The notes beneath the pieces were generated by a model that did no database searches, was not told the DNA's origin, and was given only the letters and a program-made list of their open reading frames with translations. Below are positions 19,832 through 36,314 of a DNA stretch of 64,000 nt, in pieces; positions within the stretch are counted from its first letter, which is position 1, and the number at the start of each line of letters is the position of its first letter. A program made the position numbers and the translations under genes. The DNA is from Ascoidea rubescens DSM 1968. Lineage: Eukaryota > Ascomycota > Saccharomycetes > Ascoideales > Ascoideaceae. The stretch spans positions 1,038,461 through 1,102,460 of the forward strand of contig NW_017962916.1 of the NCBI RefSeq assembly GCF_001661345.1, written 5' to 3'.

Positions 19832-20647
19832 ATGATGAGTATATCTACTAATCCTGGCATTTTAAATAACCATTCTAATATTTATGATCATTCTGTTATC
19901 ATTGAGTCAACTACTGAATCCTTATCTTCAAGTAATTCTCTCGACTTCCAACTTGATGAAATCAAGGAGAGCAAAGATATCACCGATGATAACCTGAATC
20001 AACTCAGTTCCTTAGTAAATAGTGGTTCCAATGGTTGCAATAGTTACAACAACTTTGATATTGATGATTTATTTGAACTTTTGAAGAAAGAGAACAAAAC
20101 AAAAATCGAGGATAATGCCAGTGAGGAAACGAACAGCTTGGATTCGATTCAAAGAACAATAAATTCGTTACCTAAAATAAGATCCTCTTTTGAACAATAT
20201 ACATACGATAGGCATTTTGGTCATAAAGAATACTTATCAAAGGCTAAAACTGAGATTACTTTTACCAGAGAAAATAAAATAAAAGAGAAAAAGGAATCAA
20301 TTACTGAAAAATGGTTTAGTATTGGGAAACCGGAAATGACTCCAGAAATCAAAAGAGATTTGCTATTAGTCCAACAAAGAAGTGCTTTGGATCCTAAAAG
20401 ATTTTACAAGAAAGAAAAATGGCAAATTCCAAAACATTTTCAGATTGGAACTGTAATTGAGCCTACTACAAACACAAAACTATACCCTAATAAGAAAATT
20501 AAAGGGCAAACAATGTTGCAATCATTAATGAATGACAAAGATTCAAAATCATACTTCAAGAAGAAATATGATGAAATTCAAAAAAGTAAAAGAAGTGGTA
20601 AAAAAGCACATTACAAAAAAGTTCAAAAACTAAGGAGAAGGTTTTAA
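19832..20647 (+). CDS. FCF2: Pre-rRNA processing factor Fcf2
   Basis: The 271-residue protein has an acidic, Asn/Ser-rich N-terminal half and a strongly conserved C-terminal Fcf2 domain. Diagnostic stretches are WFSIGKPEMTPEIKRDLLLV, QRSALDPKRFYKK, PKHFQIGTVIEP and a lysine/arginine-rich end (KKVQKLRRRF). In S. cerevisiae Fcf2 is nucleolar and needed for early cleavages that release the 18S rRNA precursor. The start is the first of two adjacent ATGs (MMSIST). It converges with RPL26. Confidence 0.93.
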   Translation: MMSISTNPGILNNHSNIYDHSVIIESTTESLSSSNSLDFQLDEIKESKDITDDNLNQLSSLVNSGSNGCNSYNNFDIDDLFELLKKENKTKIEDNASEETNSLDSIQRTINSLPKIRSSFEQYTYDRHFGHKEYLSKAKTEITFTRENKIKEKKESITEKWFSIGKPEMTPEIKRDLLLVQQRSALDPKRFYKKEKWQIPKHFQIGTVIEPTTNTKLYPNKKIKGQTMLQSLMNDKDSKSYFKKKYDEIQKSKRSGKKAHYKKVQKLRRRF

Positions 20648-21013
20648 TTCAATATTCTTTTTCGATAGATCATTTCATACTTTATTTCTTTTGATATTTT
20701 TCATCATTTCATTTTTATTTTCCATTTTTTATTTCATATTTAGTTACCCATTTTTACAATATTTAGTCCTCTTCATTTCTAACGATTTTAAATCGGCTTT
20801 ATCTTAGATAGAAATCAAAACAATGTATTATAATTATATTTTGCATCATTAAAATGTAAGTCAATACTTGTTGACCATTATATTACACAGATTTGATTTT
20901 AAAGTAAAAAACCATAAAGGATGAATTAAGTGCAAGATTCATTACACAAAAAGTAAAATCACTATAAGTATAACCTTTTATTGAAAAAATAATTAGTAAA
21001 ATTATAAAATTAT
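20648..21013. other. Spacer between convergent FCF2 and RPL26
   Basis: 366 bp of AT-rich 3'-flank sequence for both genes; no coding frame, tRNA or snoRNA signature was recognised. Confidence 0.5.
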
Positions 21014-21701
21014 CTATTCGGCTTTACCACCTTTTCTGACAATTAAGCCTTTTCTGTCTTTATCCAAATGCAATTTAGTGATAACAACATTGGATGGATG
21101 AATATTTAAAGGAACTGAAGCACCATTAGCTTTTTCTTTAGTTAATTTTACGATTTGAATAGCATATTTTAATCTGTAAACAGAGGAAATTTTACCTTCT
21201 TGACCTTTTTTGGAACCTCTAACAACTTTTACTTCATCATCTTTTCTAATTGGCAAAGCAGTGATACCGTACTGTTCTTGTAATTCTTTTGATAAAGAAG
21301 CAGATAATAATTTACGACGGATCGAAGATGGAGCAGTGAAGTAAGCCTTTCTAGCTTTTCTACGGGAGCTTGTGACGTCTAAAGAAATAAAAAGTTAGTG
21401 GATTGTTCAAATCACAATGCAAAATAAAATTCACCCATCAGTTAATTATCAAGCTATTTTCAAAAAATTTTTATTTCAATGCTCAAAAAAAACAACAAAT
21501 TTGATAGAATTTGATAGAATTTAATAAAATTGAAGTGATTGATTTTAATAATAAATGGTCTGTAGATAAAAAAAATATGAAAAATAACTAATTTAATATT
21601 GAATTTATAATATATTATTGGACTAGCTGCAAAGAGATTGTTGAATTGATTTGATGATGTTTCTATTATTGAAATGACCACATACCTTGACTTAATTTCA
21701 T
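21014..21701 (-). CDS. RPL26: 60S ribosomal protein L26 (uL24), intron-containing
   Basis: On the minus strand exon 1 is 21701-21686 (ATGAAATTAAGTCAAG) and exon 2 is 21378-21014, together 126 residues. The join completes a GAC codon and gives [19 protein letters not shown], in line with the L26 N-terminus. Further motifs are [20 protein letters not shown] (KOW motif) and [16 protein letters not shown]26 binds 5.8S/25S rRNA near the exit tunnel. S. cerevisiae RPL26 genes also have an intron very close to the start. Exon 2 alone would give only an 80-residue truncated frame, so the intron model is needed. Confidence 0.96.
21379..21685 (-). other. Spliceosomal intron of RPL26
   Basis: A 307-nt intron on the minus strand with donor GTATGT (starting at 21685) and acceptor TTTAG (ending at 21379). 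The best branch site is CACTAAC at 21394-21400, one base off the TACTAAC consensus. No snoRNA was recognised inside it. Confidence 0.93.
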
Positions 21702-22193
21702 TTTTTGTATTAATTATTGAGAAAGACTTAGTTATGACTAAATACACTGGTATACTTGATAGCTTCCTTCAGATATCCCTAGATATTTTGAAATGAAATA
21801 TAATACTCAAGTTATTTTTTCCAGTCTCTAAGTAGATTACATAATCGAAAAGGTGATTTTGGGTGAGTTCCACTTAAGCCATTTAGTAGGAGCTCAAATT
21901 TACACAGACGGTATTTTTCTCAGTCCCTAAAAAGAAAGCAGTCACAAATACGGGATTTGTTATAATGCAAGCAAAGCAACGTTACCCGCTTTTTGCATTG
22001 ATAAGCACGCAAAATCGAAATTGTTTGTGATTGGACGGGATCAACACTACAGGCAAATAAAGATGATTGGACAAAAAAAACTATCAATATATTATGAAAA
22101 AAGTGATATTAATAGCCGTTTTTTCAAACCCAAAGTGAGGAATGTCAGGATTGAACCTAAAAGACAACTTCAGGAATAAGTCACATTTTAAAA
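21702..22193 (-). other. RPL26 promoter region and eIF2A 3' flank
   Basis: 492 bp without coding frames. I could not identify a convincing Rap1 or Tbf1 site by eye. Confidence 0.5.
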
Positions 22194-24125
22194 TTATTCC
22201 TCCCAGCCCAAAACAGCTAACTCATTTCTGATTTTATCTTCAGTTTTAATCTTTAGAACTTGGGTATCTTCCAAAGGCTCGCCATTTGCTTGTTTCGTCT
22301 TGAGAGTTTCAATGGCTCTCAATTTCTTCAAAAGACTACGGATCTTTTTTTCTTCAAAAGACTGAACACCACCAACAACGTAGGAGACATTTGATTCAGC
22401 GGTATTGCCATTGGTAGAAGATGAGTTTGGTGGGGAGATGGAATCATCAGCTGGGGCCAGTTGCTTTTTGCCTTCTCTTCTTCTACGATTTTTAGCAGCA
22501 GCCTTTGATTCAGGGGGCTCAGGAGCACCAGGGATGATTTTTTGTCTGGGGGAAAAAGGCTTTTGTAAATCTGAACCAATAGTTCTGGCTAGCTCCTTTT
22601 GATATAGGGAAGTTTGAGCGGTGGAACCATTTGTACCATTTCTTCGAGCATGAGGAGGAACATAAGCGGTCTTTGGTTTATTGGATGCAGTAATCTTGCT
22701 GGTAGAGTTTGTTAGTTTCCAAAGTTTTACGGACTCGTGCTCTTCTGGGGTCTCTTCCAATAATTTTTTCAAGGGAGGGAAAGATTCAAGTGGTTGAAAT
22801 TTCCAATCGACGCCTAGCAATTCTTTAAATTCTTTGATAAAGATCAATTTTCCGGAAGCATGCCAGATCTTGACACCATTATCGACTCTTAGTCTTGGGG
22901 AAGTGGTGGCGGTTAGGATGAATCTACCGTCAGGGGACCATTGACATACAGAGGTATTTTCAGCTTTGAAGGAGGAGATTTTTTTGAATTTTTGCTGACG
23001 ATCATAGATATCGACAGTTCCCTGTAAGTTTCCAAAACCGGCAACTAGAATGAACTTTGCATGAGGAGAAAATAAAATTGTATTTTTGGGTAGTTGAGGT
23101 AGTTGGTGGAGGAGGTTTCCTCTGACATCGAAAAAGGCAGTTTTTGAGGGCATGTAACCGTAAATGACACCGAATTCTCTTGAGGAAGGAGACCATGAGA
23201 TGTCGTGTATGGGGCCTTCTTTGTCAAGAGTAATTCTTGTTGAACTTGAAAAGCTCGACTGAGCTGAGGAGCGAGGGAGTAGGTATAAATTGCTTTCGCC
23301 ATAGTAGGATTTGTTGGAGGCATCTACATCGGTTGAAGCCAAAGCCAATAGAGCAGTTCCGAGGATGTTCCATTTTAAGACGCATCTCTCAGCTTTGAAG
23401 AAAGTTTTGAAGCTGATAGGAGTATTAAAATTTAGATTTTTAGTTATTTGGTAGATTTTAACGGAAGCAGGCTTACTATTCTTCTCTGGGATAAAGATTG
23501 CAATTGAAGGGTTTTGGCCGGGGGAGATTTGGTAGGTCTGGATAGTGGTTGGAGATACAAGAGAAGCATAGGGTTTTTTGTTGAGATTTAGCTCAGTGAA
23601 ATCCTTTGAAATCTCGTAGATGTTGATTTGGTTTTGAGACTTGGAATTGAATTTTGTGAAAAATCTTTCATCAAAGGTGTACTGTGGTTTCCAGTTTGAT
23701 TGAGATACGGCCAAATAGTCAGCAATTTTAGTGGAAGATTTAAGATTGTAGACAGAGACGTTGTTGATCCAGTTATTCTGAGCATCTTTGGAAGGTTTTT
23801 CCCAAACAGACAACAATGAGGAGTTAGGAGACAAATGGACGTCAAACACATCGTTGTCAAAGGAGAGCTTGATAGGGTCGGCTGAAGAGGCAGAATCCAC
23901 TACAAAAACCGAGTTGAGCTGGGTGAAAACAAAAACCCTTCCATCAGGAGAGTAGGTCGAGGATCTGATGATCAAGAAGGAAGCAGGAGCAGAGGAGGAA
24001 GCGTTATCTGGTGGATTTGAATTATCCAAAATGGAGGTACTGTCGAAAGAAGGATTTCCCAGTATAAGCTCGATAGATTTGGGGGTCTTGCAGTAGAACT
24101 GTGTGAGAGGAGTATGTGAAGACAT
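22194..24125 (-). CDS. YGR054W: Translation initiation factor eIF2A
   Basis: The 643-residue protein starts at ATG 24125. It contains an N-terminal beta-propeller with WD-like repeats (for example RSSTYSPDGRVFVF, HDISWSPSSREFGVIYG, CQWSPDGRFILTATTSPRLR). The stretch RGNLLHQLPQLPKNTILFSP followed by VAGFGNLQGTVDIYDR is characteristic of eIF2A. The C-terminal third is basic, low-complexity (KNRRRREGKKQ) and ends in a helical EDKIRNELAVLGWEE segment. eIF2A is an alternative initiator-tRNA-related factor; in yeast it is dispensable and affects IRES-type translation. It is divergent from the large gene at 24623. Confidence 0.93.
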   Translation of the reverse strand: MSSHTPLTQFYCKTPKSIELILGNPSFDSTSILDNSNPPDNASSSAPASFLIIRSSTYSPDGRVFVFTQLNSVFVVDSASSADPIKLSFDNDVFDVHLSPNSSLLSVWEKPSKDAQNNWINNVSVYNLKSSTKIADYLAVSQSNWKPQYTFDERFFTKFNSKSQNQINIYEISKDFTELNLNKKPYASLVSPTTIQTYQISPGQNPSIAIFIPEKNSKPASVKIYQITKNLNFNTPISFKTFFKAERCVLKWNILGTALLALASTDVDASNKSYYGESNLYLLPRSSAQSSFSSSTRITLDKEGPIHDISWSPSSREFGVIYGYMPSKTAFFDVRGNLLHQLPQLPKNTILFSPHAKFILVAGFGNLQGTVDIYDRQQKFKKISSFKAENTSVCQWSPDGRFILTATTSPRLRVDNGVKIWHASGKLIFIKEFKELLGVDWKFQPLESFPPLKKLLEETPEEHESVKLWKLTNSTSKITASNKPKTAYVPPHARRNGTNGSTAQTSLYQKELARTIGSDLQKPFSPRQKIIPGAPEPPESKAAAKNRRRREGKKQLAPADDSISPPNSSSTNGNTAESNVSYVVGGVQSFEEKKIRSLLKKLRAIETLKTKQANGEPLEDTQVLKIKTEDKIRNELAVLGWEE

Positions 24126-24622
24126 TGTTGATAAGTTAATATAACAAGTATTTTCCGTTGAAACACCTGGGCCCCTGGAGGAATATTTTGGATATCAAAC
24201 GTCGCCAACCTGCAAACTAGCACCAGCACCACCAAAGGAAAGACTTTTGGGGAGTTCTGCTGCTGCTCAAGAAACAGCGAGATAAAAAGCCCCAAAGTAC
24301 CGAAGGCCCGGCACGTGAGCAGGCAGTGCGTGGCGGTGTGTTCCAGACATGTGGGTGTGGCAGTGCAGCCGTCTCTTCCTCTCCTTCACTTCCTTACATC
24401 ATCGCCGGATTCACCACAGGCACTTGATTCAGCTCTGGGACGTATCCAACCCAGCTTAATCCTATTGATATCTGCTGCCTTTCTTGCTTTCTCAAGCTCA
24501 GGATATTGTACTTGCACCTCTGCTCCACTCCAGCTATTGTTTCATCTCTCCTTTTCTTTTCCGGTTGTTCCAAAACCTAAACCATTACCTGTTCTATATT
24601 TATCTCCTCCAATTTTGCCAAT
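24126..24622. other. Divergent promoter of eIF2A and the gene at 24623
   Basis: 497 bp, GC-richer in 24290-24450, with CACGTG at 24312-24317 (187 bp upstream of the eIF2A start). No gene is visible. Confidence 0.5.
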
Positions 24623-30097
<5,475 letters not shown>

Positions 30098-30761
30098 TTG
30101 GAGTTTTGTGCAGTGGTTTATAGATTTTTTAGCTTCTATTCTGTTTGTATTTGCCAGTAGAACTTCGACCAACAAATGTATATATCAGAGCACAACAAGG
30201 AAGATGGCGTATCGGTTACCCTCCTATATTTTGAGTGCCCAAAGAAAATTTAGTTTTGAGAGTGTTTTTCCGAGCCTCTTCCTCATCTTCCGCCAAAGAA
30301 GAAGCTTTTCGCTTGACCTAAAACGCGCAACCTCTATCCGAATTACACACATGTCTTGTGATCAAGCAACTCTGGTATCATCAGCGTTGGCTTCTCTTGC
30401 GCTTCCCACAGGTCAGTATTCGCGGCAGGGTAACCCACGTGGGGATGCTTTGGAGTTTGCAGAGATTATATTTGCTGATATTTCTTTTTTGGTCTTGCTC
30501 GCTGGAAAACAACGTAAAAAAACAAGGAATTCAAGAGCAGATGTTTAAGCTTTGAAAAGTTTGAAAACGCTTTTTTGCTTAGCAGAAAGTATAAAATGTC
30601 TTGTATTTTCTTAGTTTTCATTTTTTTCTTGGAAACTCTTATCAAAACAGCTGATTAAGTGTACCAAGACTTTTAGTGAACTAACATTCGTACTGCCCAG
30701 TATTTCTGCATACGACTTGTTTCCTTCTCTGTTCTGTATTATTCCAGTTGAATACTAAATT
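30098..30761 (+). other. PHO84 upstream region
   Basis: 664 bp between the giant gene and PHO84. A 146-codon frame starting at a GTG (30108) overlaps the regulatory region and looks spurious. The region carries the CACGTGGG site described separately. Confidence 0.55.
30436..30443. promoter_or_regulatory. Pho4-type site CACGTGGG in the PHO84 promoter
   Basis: CCCACGTGGGG at 30434-30444 contains the high-affinity Pho4 consensus CACGTGGG and, being palindromic, reads the same on both strands. It is 321 bp upstream of the PHO84 ATG. Pho4 activates PHO84 during phosphate starvation in S. cerevisiae, so gene and site agree. Confidence 0.8.
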
Positions 30762-32474
30762 ATGTCTTCTCCAAACACTCAACTTCCTTCAAAGAAAAAA
30801 GAAAAATCTGGAAATGCTGCTTTTCACGACTTTTTAAATGACTTTGCTGATATCGAGGATCCTCTTGAAAGAAGAAGACTAGCCTTGGAAAAAATCGACA
30901 ATGCTAAGTTTGGTTGGTATCATGTTCGTGCTATCTGTGTGGGAGGTGTCGGTTTTTTGACTGATTCTTATGACATTTTTGCAATTAACATAGCTGTTTC
31001 TATGCTTGGTTACGTTTACTGGGGTTCCTCCGTTGGTGGCTCTGGTGTTCCATCAGACGCAGAAAGCACTCTTTTAAAAGTTTCAACTTCAGTTGGAACT
31101 GTCATTGGCCAATTAGGTTTTGGTACTTTAGCTGATTTGGTTGGTAGAAAAAAAATTTATGGTACTGAACTTATAATTATGATTGTCGGAACTGTATTTC
31201 AGTGTTTGCTTGGCCATTCTCCTGCTATTAACTTTGTCGGTATTTTTACTTTTGCGAGAATATTTATGGGTATTGGAATCGGTGCAGATTATCCACTTTC
31301 TTCTATTGTCACCTCGGAATTTGCTACCACAAAACATAGAGGTGCAATTATGGGTGCTGTTTTTGCTAATCAAGGTTGGGGTCAATTGCTAGCAGGATTA
31401 GTTGCTTTAATTTGTGTGGTTGGCTGGAAAGATCAGCTAATTCACTCCAATAATGTTGACGAATGTACTGGAGAGTGTATTAAAGCTGTTGACCAAATGT
31501 GGAGAGTTTTAGTTGGCTTTGGTGCAGTTCCTGCTATTTCAGCACTATATTTTAGATTGACTATGCCAGAATCTCCAAGATATGCAGTACAAGCTGATCA
31601 AAAACAAGAAATCAAAGAAAAAACCGACAATAATGAGATTAAAATTGTGAGATCAAAATCAGATGACTATGCTTTGACTCAGAGAGAAAATAGTTCTTCC
31701 TCCTTTACTGATGAGCCAGAAACATCTCCTAAAGCCAGTCCAAAAGAATTCTATCTTCACTTTAAACAATGGAAACATGGAAAAATCCTCCTTGGTACTG
31801 CTGGCTCGTGGTTTTTATTGGATGTTGCATTTTATGGTCTTGGTCTTAATTCTGCTATAATTTTAGAAACTATTGGTTTTGCTTCTTCTCAAAATGTTTA
31901 CAGAAAATTGTACAATATTGCTGCAGGAAACTTGATTTTGATTTGCGCTGGTTCCATTCCCGGCTATTGGTTTTCTGTTGTATTTCTAGATAGAATTGGA
32001 AGAAAACCAATTCAAGTGGGTGGATTTGTGATTTTAACAGCTATTTTCTGTATCATTGGTTTTGCCTACGATAGTTTGGGCTCTAAAGGTTTGTTGGCAA
32101 TGTATGTTCTTGCTCAATTTTTCCAAAATTTTGGTCCAAATGCTACTACCTTTATTGTTCCAGGCGAATGCTTTCCAACAAGATTTAGATCAACCTCACA
32201 TGGTATTAGTGCAGCATCAGGAAAAATCGGGGCTATTATTGCTCAAACATGTCTTGGTTCCTTGATCAATCATGGTTGTGCTGCTGACGACAAAAACTGT
32301 TTTCTTCCTCATGTCATGGAAATTTTTGCTCTATTCATGTTGTTGGGTATTTTCACCAGTTTATTGATTCCAGAAACCAAAAGAAAAACCTTAGAAGAGA
32401 TTGCCGAAAAATACCATGGAGAATTCAACCCCAATAATCCACAGAATAATGTTGCTAAACAGCAAGAAGTGTAA
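30762..32474 (+). CDS. PHO84: High-affinity H+/inorganic phosphate symporter
   Basis: The 570-residue protein is a 12-TM major facilitator of the phosphate:H+ symporter family. Signatures are GGVGFLTDSYDIFAIN (TM1), LADLVGRKKIYG (MFS loop), GIGIGADYPLSSIVTSEFA (TM4, with the phosphate-binding Asp-Tyr-Pro), FLLDVAFYGLGLNS (TM7, transport Asp), DRIGRKPIQ and GPNATTFIVPGECFPTRFRS (TM10-11). A central charged cytoplasmic loop (about residues 280-330) separates the two halves, as in Pho84. It acts in the plasma membrane for phosphate uptake and, in S. cerevisiae, as a nutrient sensor. No CTG codons were seen in the frame. Confidence 0.96.
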   Translation: MSSPNTQLPSKKKEKSGNAAFHDFLNDFADIEDPLERRRLALEKIDNAKFGWYHVRAICVGGVGFLTDSYDIFAINIAVSMLGYVYWGSSVGGSGVPSDAESTLLKVSTSVGTVIGQLGFGTLADLVGRKKIYGTELIIMIVGTVFQCLLGHSPAINFVGIFTFARIFMGIGIGADYPLSSIVTSEFATTKHRGAIMGAVFANQGWGQLLAGLVALICVVGWKDQLIHSNNVDECTGECIKAVDQMWRVLVGFGAVPAISALYFRLTMPESPRYAVQADQKQEIKEKTDNNEIKIVRSKSDDYALTQRENSSSSFTDEPETSPKASPKEFYLHFKQWKHGKILLGTAGSWFLLDVAFYGLGLNSAIILETIGFASSQNVYRKLYNIAAGNLILICAGSIPGYWFSVVFLDRIGRKPIQVGGFVILTAIFCIIGFAYDSLGSKGLLAMYVLAQFFQNFGPNATTFIVPGECFPTRFRSTSHGISAASGKIGAIIAQTCLGSLINHGCAADDKNCFLPHVMEIFALFMLLGIFTSLLIPETKRKTLEEIAEKYHGEFNPNNPQNNVAKQQEV

Positions 32475-32840
32475 TTTCGTTGTCTGTAAAACTGTTTTTC
32501 GTGCCAATATTACCCAACTTCTATACTTTTTTTTTGTACTGCTTGCATTGTTTCCGCTTTTTTATTTTATTTTATTTTTCTTTTATACTTTATTTTGCTT
32601 TTATAATTTTCTTATCAAATAAGTATCTATTGGTTGTTTTATTTCAAATCGTTCTAATGGTTTTAGTGAGACTCATGTAGCCCAGCCTTCCTGCTGTCAA
32701 CTTATCTCCTTGCGTGGAAAGACCCACATAAGGGAGACTAATTAATTTCGAGTGCTTCTGATCGTTGCCTCAAACTTATTCTAAAACATTTCTGTTTTGG
32801 TTTTCATTTCAAATAATTGCAAATCGATTAAAAAAATAAT
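32475..32840. other. PHO84 3' flank
   Basis: 366 bp of AT-rich non-coding sequence leading into the decayed region; nothing further recognised. Confidence 0.5.
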
Positions 32841-33450
32841 GAAACAATTCAATTTTATCCAAAAAAAGTTATAAAATGCCTTTCTCTCAAGGAAGCACAA
32901 AATTTCACATACATTTAGAACAAAGTCGCTTGTCCCAAGCTCTATAATTATTGCTCTGAAAATGGTCAAACCTTTATTGAAATGAAATTCATTCCAGAAA
33001 AAATTTTATGTGAGAAATGGCCCAAGTTGAATAAAGCACAACAGCAGATTTTCAGCAAAAATATCAATAATGAAGTTAATAAGCTAAGAAACTATACCAC
33101 ATAATCAATTGGAGGAATTGGAGATACTGAAATTCATGATCCAATTTTTGGTAACTTGAAGTTTGAAAAGGAGCAGCACTTGAATCAGTACATAGGATCT
33201 TTATTTACAATTGATCCGAAATTAAAACTAGGCCAGGAAAGCCTACTACCACCCACTGATAGTCGAATTTGTCTATCCCATGGGGACTTGAATTCATCTA
33301 ACATTAATTAATGTTGATTTGACTATTGTTTTTATTGATTGGAAGTGCATGAGCTCCTAGCCTGAATATTGGGACCATATGAAATTATTCCTTATTGGTT
33401 CCAAAAAAGATGAGTGGGATGATTGCATTTGATGCTGGTGCTAACAAAAT
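32841..33450 (+). pseudogene. Broken APH-family (kinase-fold phosphotransferase) gene, copy 1
   Basis: The sequence reads like the fungal aminoglycoside-phosphotransferase-like kinase family. In one frame it gives KEAQNFTYI, then KVACPKLYNY, FIEMKFIPEK, WPKLNKAQQ, and the catalytic-loop-like RICLSHGDLNSSNI (HGDLN). After one change of frame it gives DLTIVFIDWKCM (the metal-binding Asp-Trp of IDW) and PEYWD. Several in-frame stops interrupt it and no full N-lobe is visible, so it is a host-type pseudogene rather than an active gene. A distant relative lies at 36315-36840 in the same orientation. Members of this family in fungi act on unknown small molecules. Confidence 0.75.
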
Positions 33451-33779
33451 GACGATATTGATTTACGTACATCTTTCAAACTTAATGATTTTAAAATCTT
33501 GTTATATAAACAAATTTTATAGCTTTTTAAGTTCAAAATGATAGTCTCCGAATATATTCAATATACTAGAAGTTGATTGAAGTGCCTGTATAAGACGCGT
33601 GTTTACTCCACGCTTGGGTTTGAGACTCATCATCAAAGGGATTCAACATTACTTCAGTTCTCACCAGACCAAGAGATGGCTTAGTTATTCAAGAGCGATT
33701 ACTCATTTCCTCACAAAGTCAATGTTGAATATCACACTGACCTACACAGAATGTCTATGTATCAGTTTTCATGGAACCT

Positions 33780-34286
33780 AGAGCTGAGAGCCAGTTATCA
33801 TATCCTTTACAGAAATCTAATTTGATCCAACCAACATACAAATCTGTTCCACTCAACAGTTTCAATGCGAGTTACATGAATAAAAGCGATTTTGTTTTCA
33901 ATTTTGGTGAGCATGGAGTATTTCTCACGTATGTTGGGGACTATATCAACTTTCATGAAAGAAGCAATTTGCATGAAAGAAATAACTCAGCTAAAGCATC
34001 GTTGCCTATTTACATTAATAAAAATGGTGACGTGAATGATTCGCTTGTAATCTATACAGGCAATATCTTAAAACAGATAGGATCTATCAAGACTTATCTT
34101 AATCATCCCATTGCAAGCTTTGATGAATATGTTGTCAGTAATTCAGCAAGCTACAAATCTATTGTTAGAGATAATCATGATGAAGGCGGCATGACGAGGG
34201 TGATCATGGTGAGGGTAGTTGTAGCAGATGCAATGCGAGTAATAAATATATTGTTTCTAGTAGTGATACCAAATTGCCTAGAATAA
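33780..34286 (+). other. Unidentified ORF remnant or small orphan frame
   Basis: A frame of about 170 codons has protein-like composition over its first 135 codons (for example NFNASYMNKSDFVFNFGEHG-like sequence and ASLPIYINKNGDVNDSLVIY). Downstream, other frames also look protein-like for about 150 bp. I recognise no domain. It might be an eroded host gene or an orphan gene. The first ATG (33888 or 33771, depending on frame choice) is uncertain. Confidence 0.3.
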
Positions 34287-34660
34287 GAGAGTTATTTACA
34301 GATGCTGAACTAAGATTTTTTCGATGATATTGATTGTAGATTTGCATTAAGCTGGAAGATAATGCTGGTAAGGTTGATACCAAGGCTAGCAAATCTGTTT
34401 TATACACATATGGTTATGCCTCAAAAAATTCAGCCAAATGGTTTCATAGAATAATTCATAATTGAATTGCTTTGAAAATTCTAATATTCAATTTTGTAAG
34501 ATTGAACATTGAATGTTTAATTCAAGAAAGTGTCTTTATGGATTTTAATCCTGAAAGCAAATGATGTTGGTGAAATTGAAATTGAAATTATATTTATTGT
34601 TTGGTGGTGCATTTCTCGTTTTCTTAGTTCCCATTTCTATTGCTCTGTCCTTCTTCAAAT

Positions 34661-34852
34661 ATGGAGGTATCTAAAAGAAATGCCGCTGTTTGGCCTTGTG
34701 GTAATATTTTTCGTCCTTTTGAGCTTTTTCAACTAAAGCTGTTAGAGAAAGAAAACATTTCAGATGATGATCAAAGACATTGGGTGGAGCAGCAGTATAG
34801 AAGACTGAATCAACAGTCTGAAAAAGAAGTAGATGCTAATGTTACTGAATAG
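34661..34852 (+). other. Short 63-codon frame with protein-like composition
   Basis: Starts ATG (MEVSKRNAAVWPCGNIFR) and ends in a charged helix-like stretch (DDDQRHWVEQQYRRLNQQ). Composition is more protein-like than the surrounding noise, but it could be a fragment; no family was recognised. Confidence 0.25.
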
Positions 34853-36314
34853 ACTTCCAAGGGATTTTAAAGCACACCAGTTTTTACTTTTATATTTTCC
34901 AGCTCCTCTTCCATTTTTGGACAGCGATTCATTCCTTACCATTTTATCAAAATAAGCAAAGCCATTTAAATCACTAATCACTATTAACAGTATCACTCAA
35001 ATCACAATTACCAATATCACTCAAATCATCATTAAAAATATCTTTGATTGCCGGTTTTCTTTGGTTTCTTTTGGATAGAATATATCAATTTTCATAATTT
35101 CAATCCTCTTTTTTTGAACAACTTTTAGTTGAGTAATTTGATGCCGAAGGATTAGTCAATTACTCACATTATTAACTAGCTAACTTGTAGTGGTGCAATG
35201 TGGTAACATATCCTGTCAAATCCATTCCAATAGTGATCCTCTGATTATTGTAAGAAATAAAAAACGAAAATGAACGAAGGATAAATCAAATATATCTTGT
35301 CAACAATAGCTATTTTTGAAACTTTCCTTGTATGACTAATCAATACAATACATTCAAAATTAAATTCTAGAATGAGTTCTGCTTGTTTATTTAGAATTTT
35401 ACATTTTTCTGGATTCGCAAAGCTGGTGAAGAGTATGAGATACAGTAGGTGATATTATAAACTGCCCTGAACACAGTGCATCTGTGATGATATCAAATAC
35501 CGAATTAAAGATTAGGCTATTTGAGCCTGGAATAAAAGGGATTATTTGAAATAACTCATTCAGAAAAATCACTAATACAACACCAATTAAAAATATAAAG
35601 AGTAGCTAAACTCAACTGAAGATAGAAACTTCAACAATCTAGTGGGCGTGAAACCTAAGAAATTTCTATTGAAACTTTTGTTAGAAATATTGAGATTAGT
35701 TGTACGGAGATTAGCCGCAATCGAGATTTTGAATTGAAGTGGTTTTTCAGTAATTTTGAAAAAATTGGTTCCTGATTGGAAAGGCTTCAATTCATCTTCT
35801 GGTTACAGCAGGCCAAATAGTTTTATTACATATCTGCAGTAGGCTGCGTTATAGGACAGATGTTTACTTATTATTATTTACTAATGGTGGACAAGAAAGT
35901 GCCCACTCCAGCTCGACTTGAGGACAAGAAAAATACCCTTTTCCAAATCAAGCTCGATTGAGACGCCAGTCACGTGGCACGTAGAATTGAATGGGAAATT
36001 GATTCGATCTGCTTCCAGTATGAGGGGTCCATGTGCATTCATTTCTCAGAGATATTTGAGATCCGGTTTCTGCTTGTCAAACCAAATACAAAGTAACCCT
36101 AAAATTAAGGTCTGTGAAGGACGTGGGAGGCCTGGCGAAGGCCATTATGAATTAGCACTCAACGTTGTATTTCTCTCTATTTTTTATTTGTTAATTGGTT
36201 GTTTCATTCTGATAATCATTTATCTTATTTCCTATTTTTTAGTTTACGATCCTACTACATACATACACTATCTCAAAACCAGATCACGGAAGATTTAAAG
36301 ATTGTAGACAATAG

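Larger units (their letters stand above)
33451..36314. other. Decayed or non-coding stretch with unplaced ORF remnants
   Basis: About 2.9 kb without a recognisable intact gene. Frames are short and their residues match no family I can name. It contains a CACGTG at 35971-35976, about 350 bp before the second APH-like fragment. It could be former coding DNA, regulatory remains, or both. Confidence 0.5.

Noticed and set aside
21460-21747. 95-codon minus-strand frame
   Set aside because: It lies over the RPL26 intron and first exon, in another frame, and is AT-rich low-complexity sequence.
30108-30548. 146-codon plus-strand frame upstream of PHO84
   Set aside because: Starts with GTG, overlaps the PHO84 control region with its Pho4 site, and the sequence looks random.
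35587-35790. 67-codon minus-strand frame in the decayed region
   Set aside because: No ATG start and no similarity; more likely chance or a small remnant.
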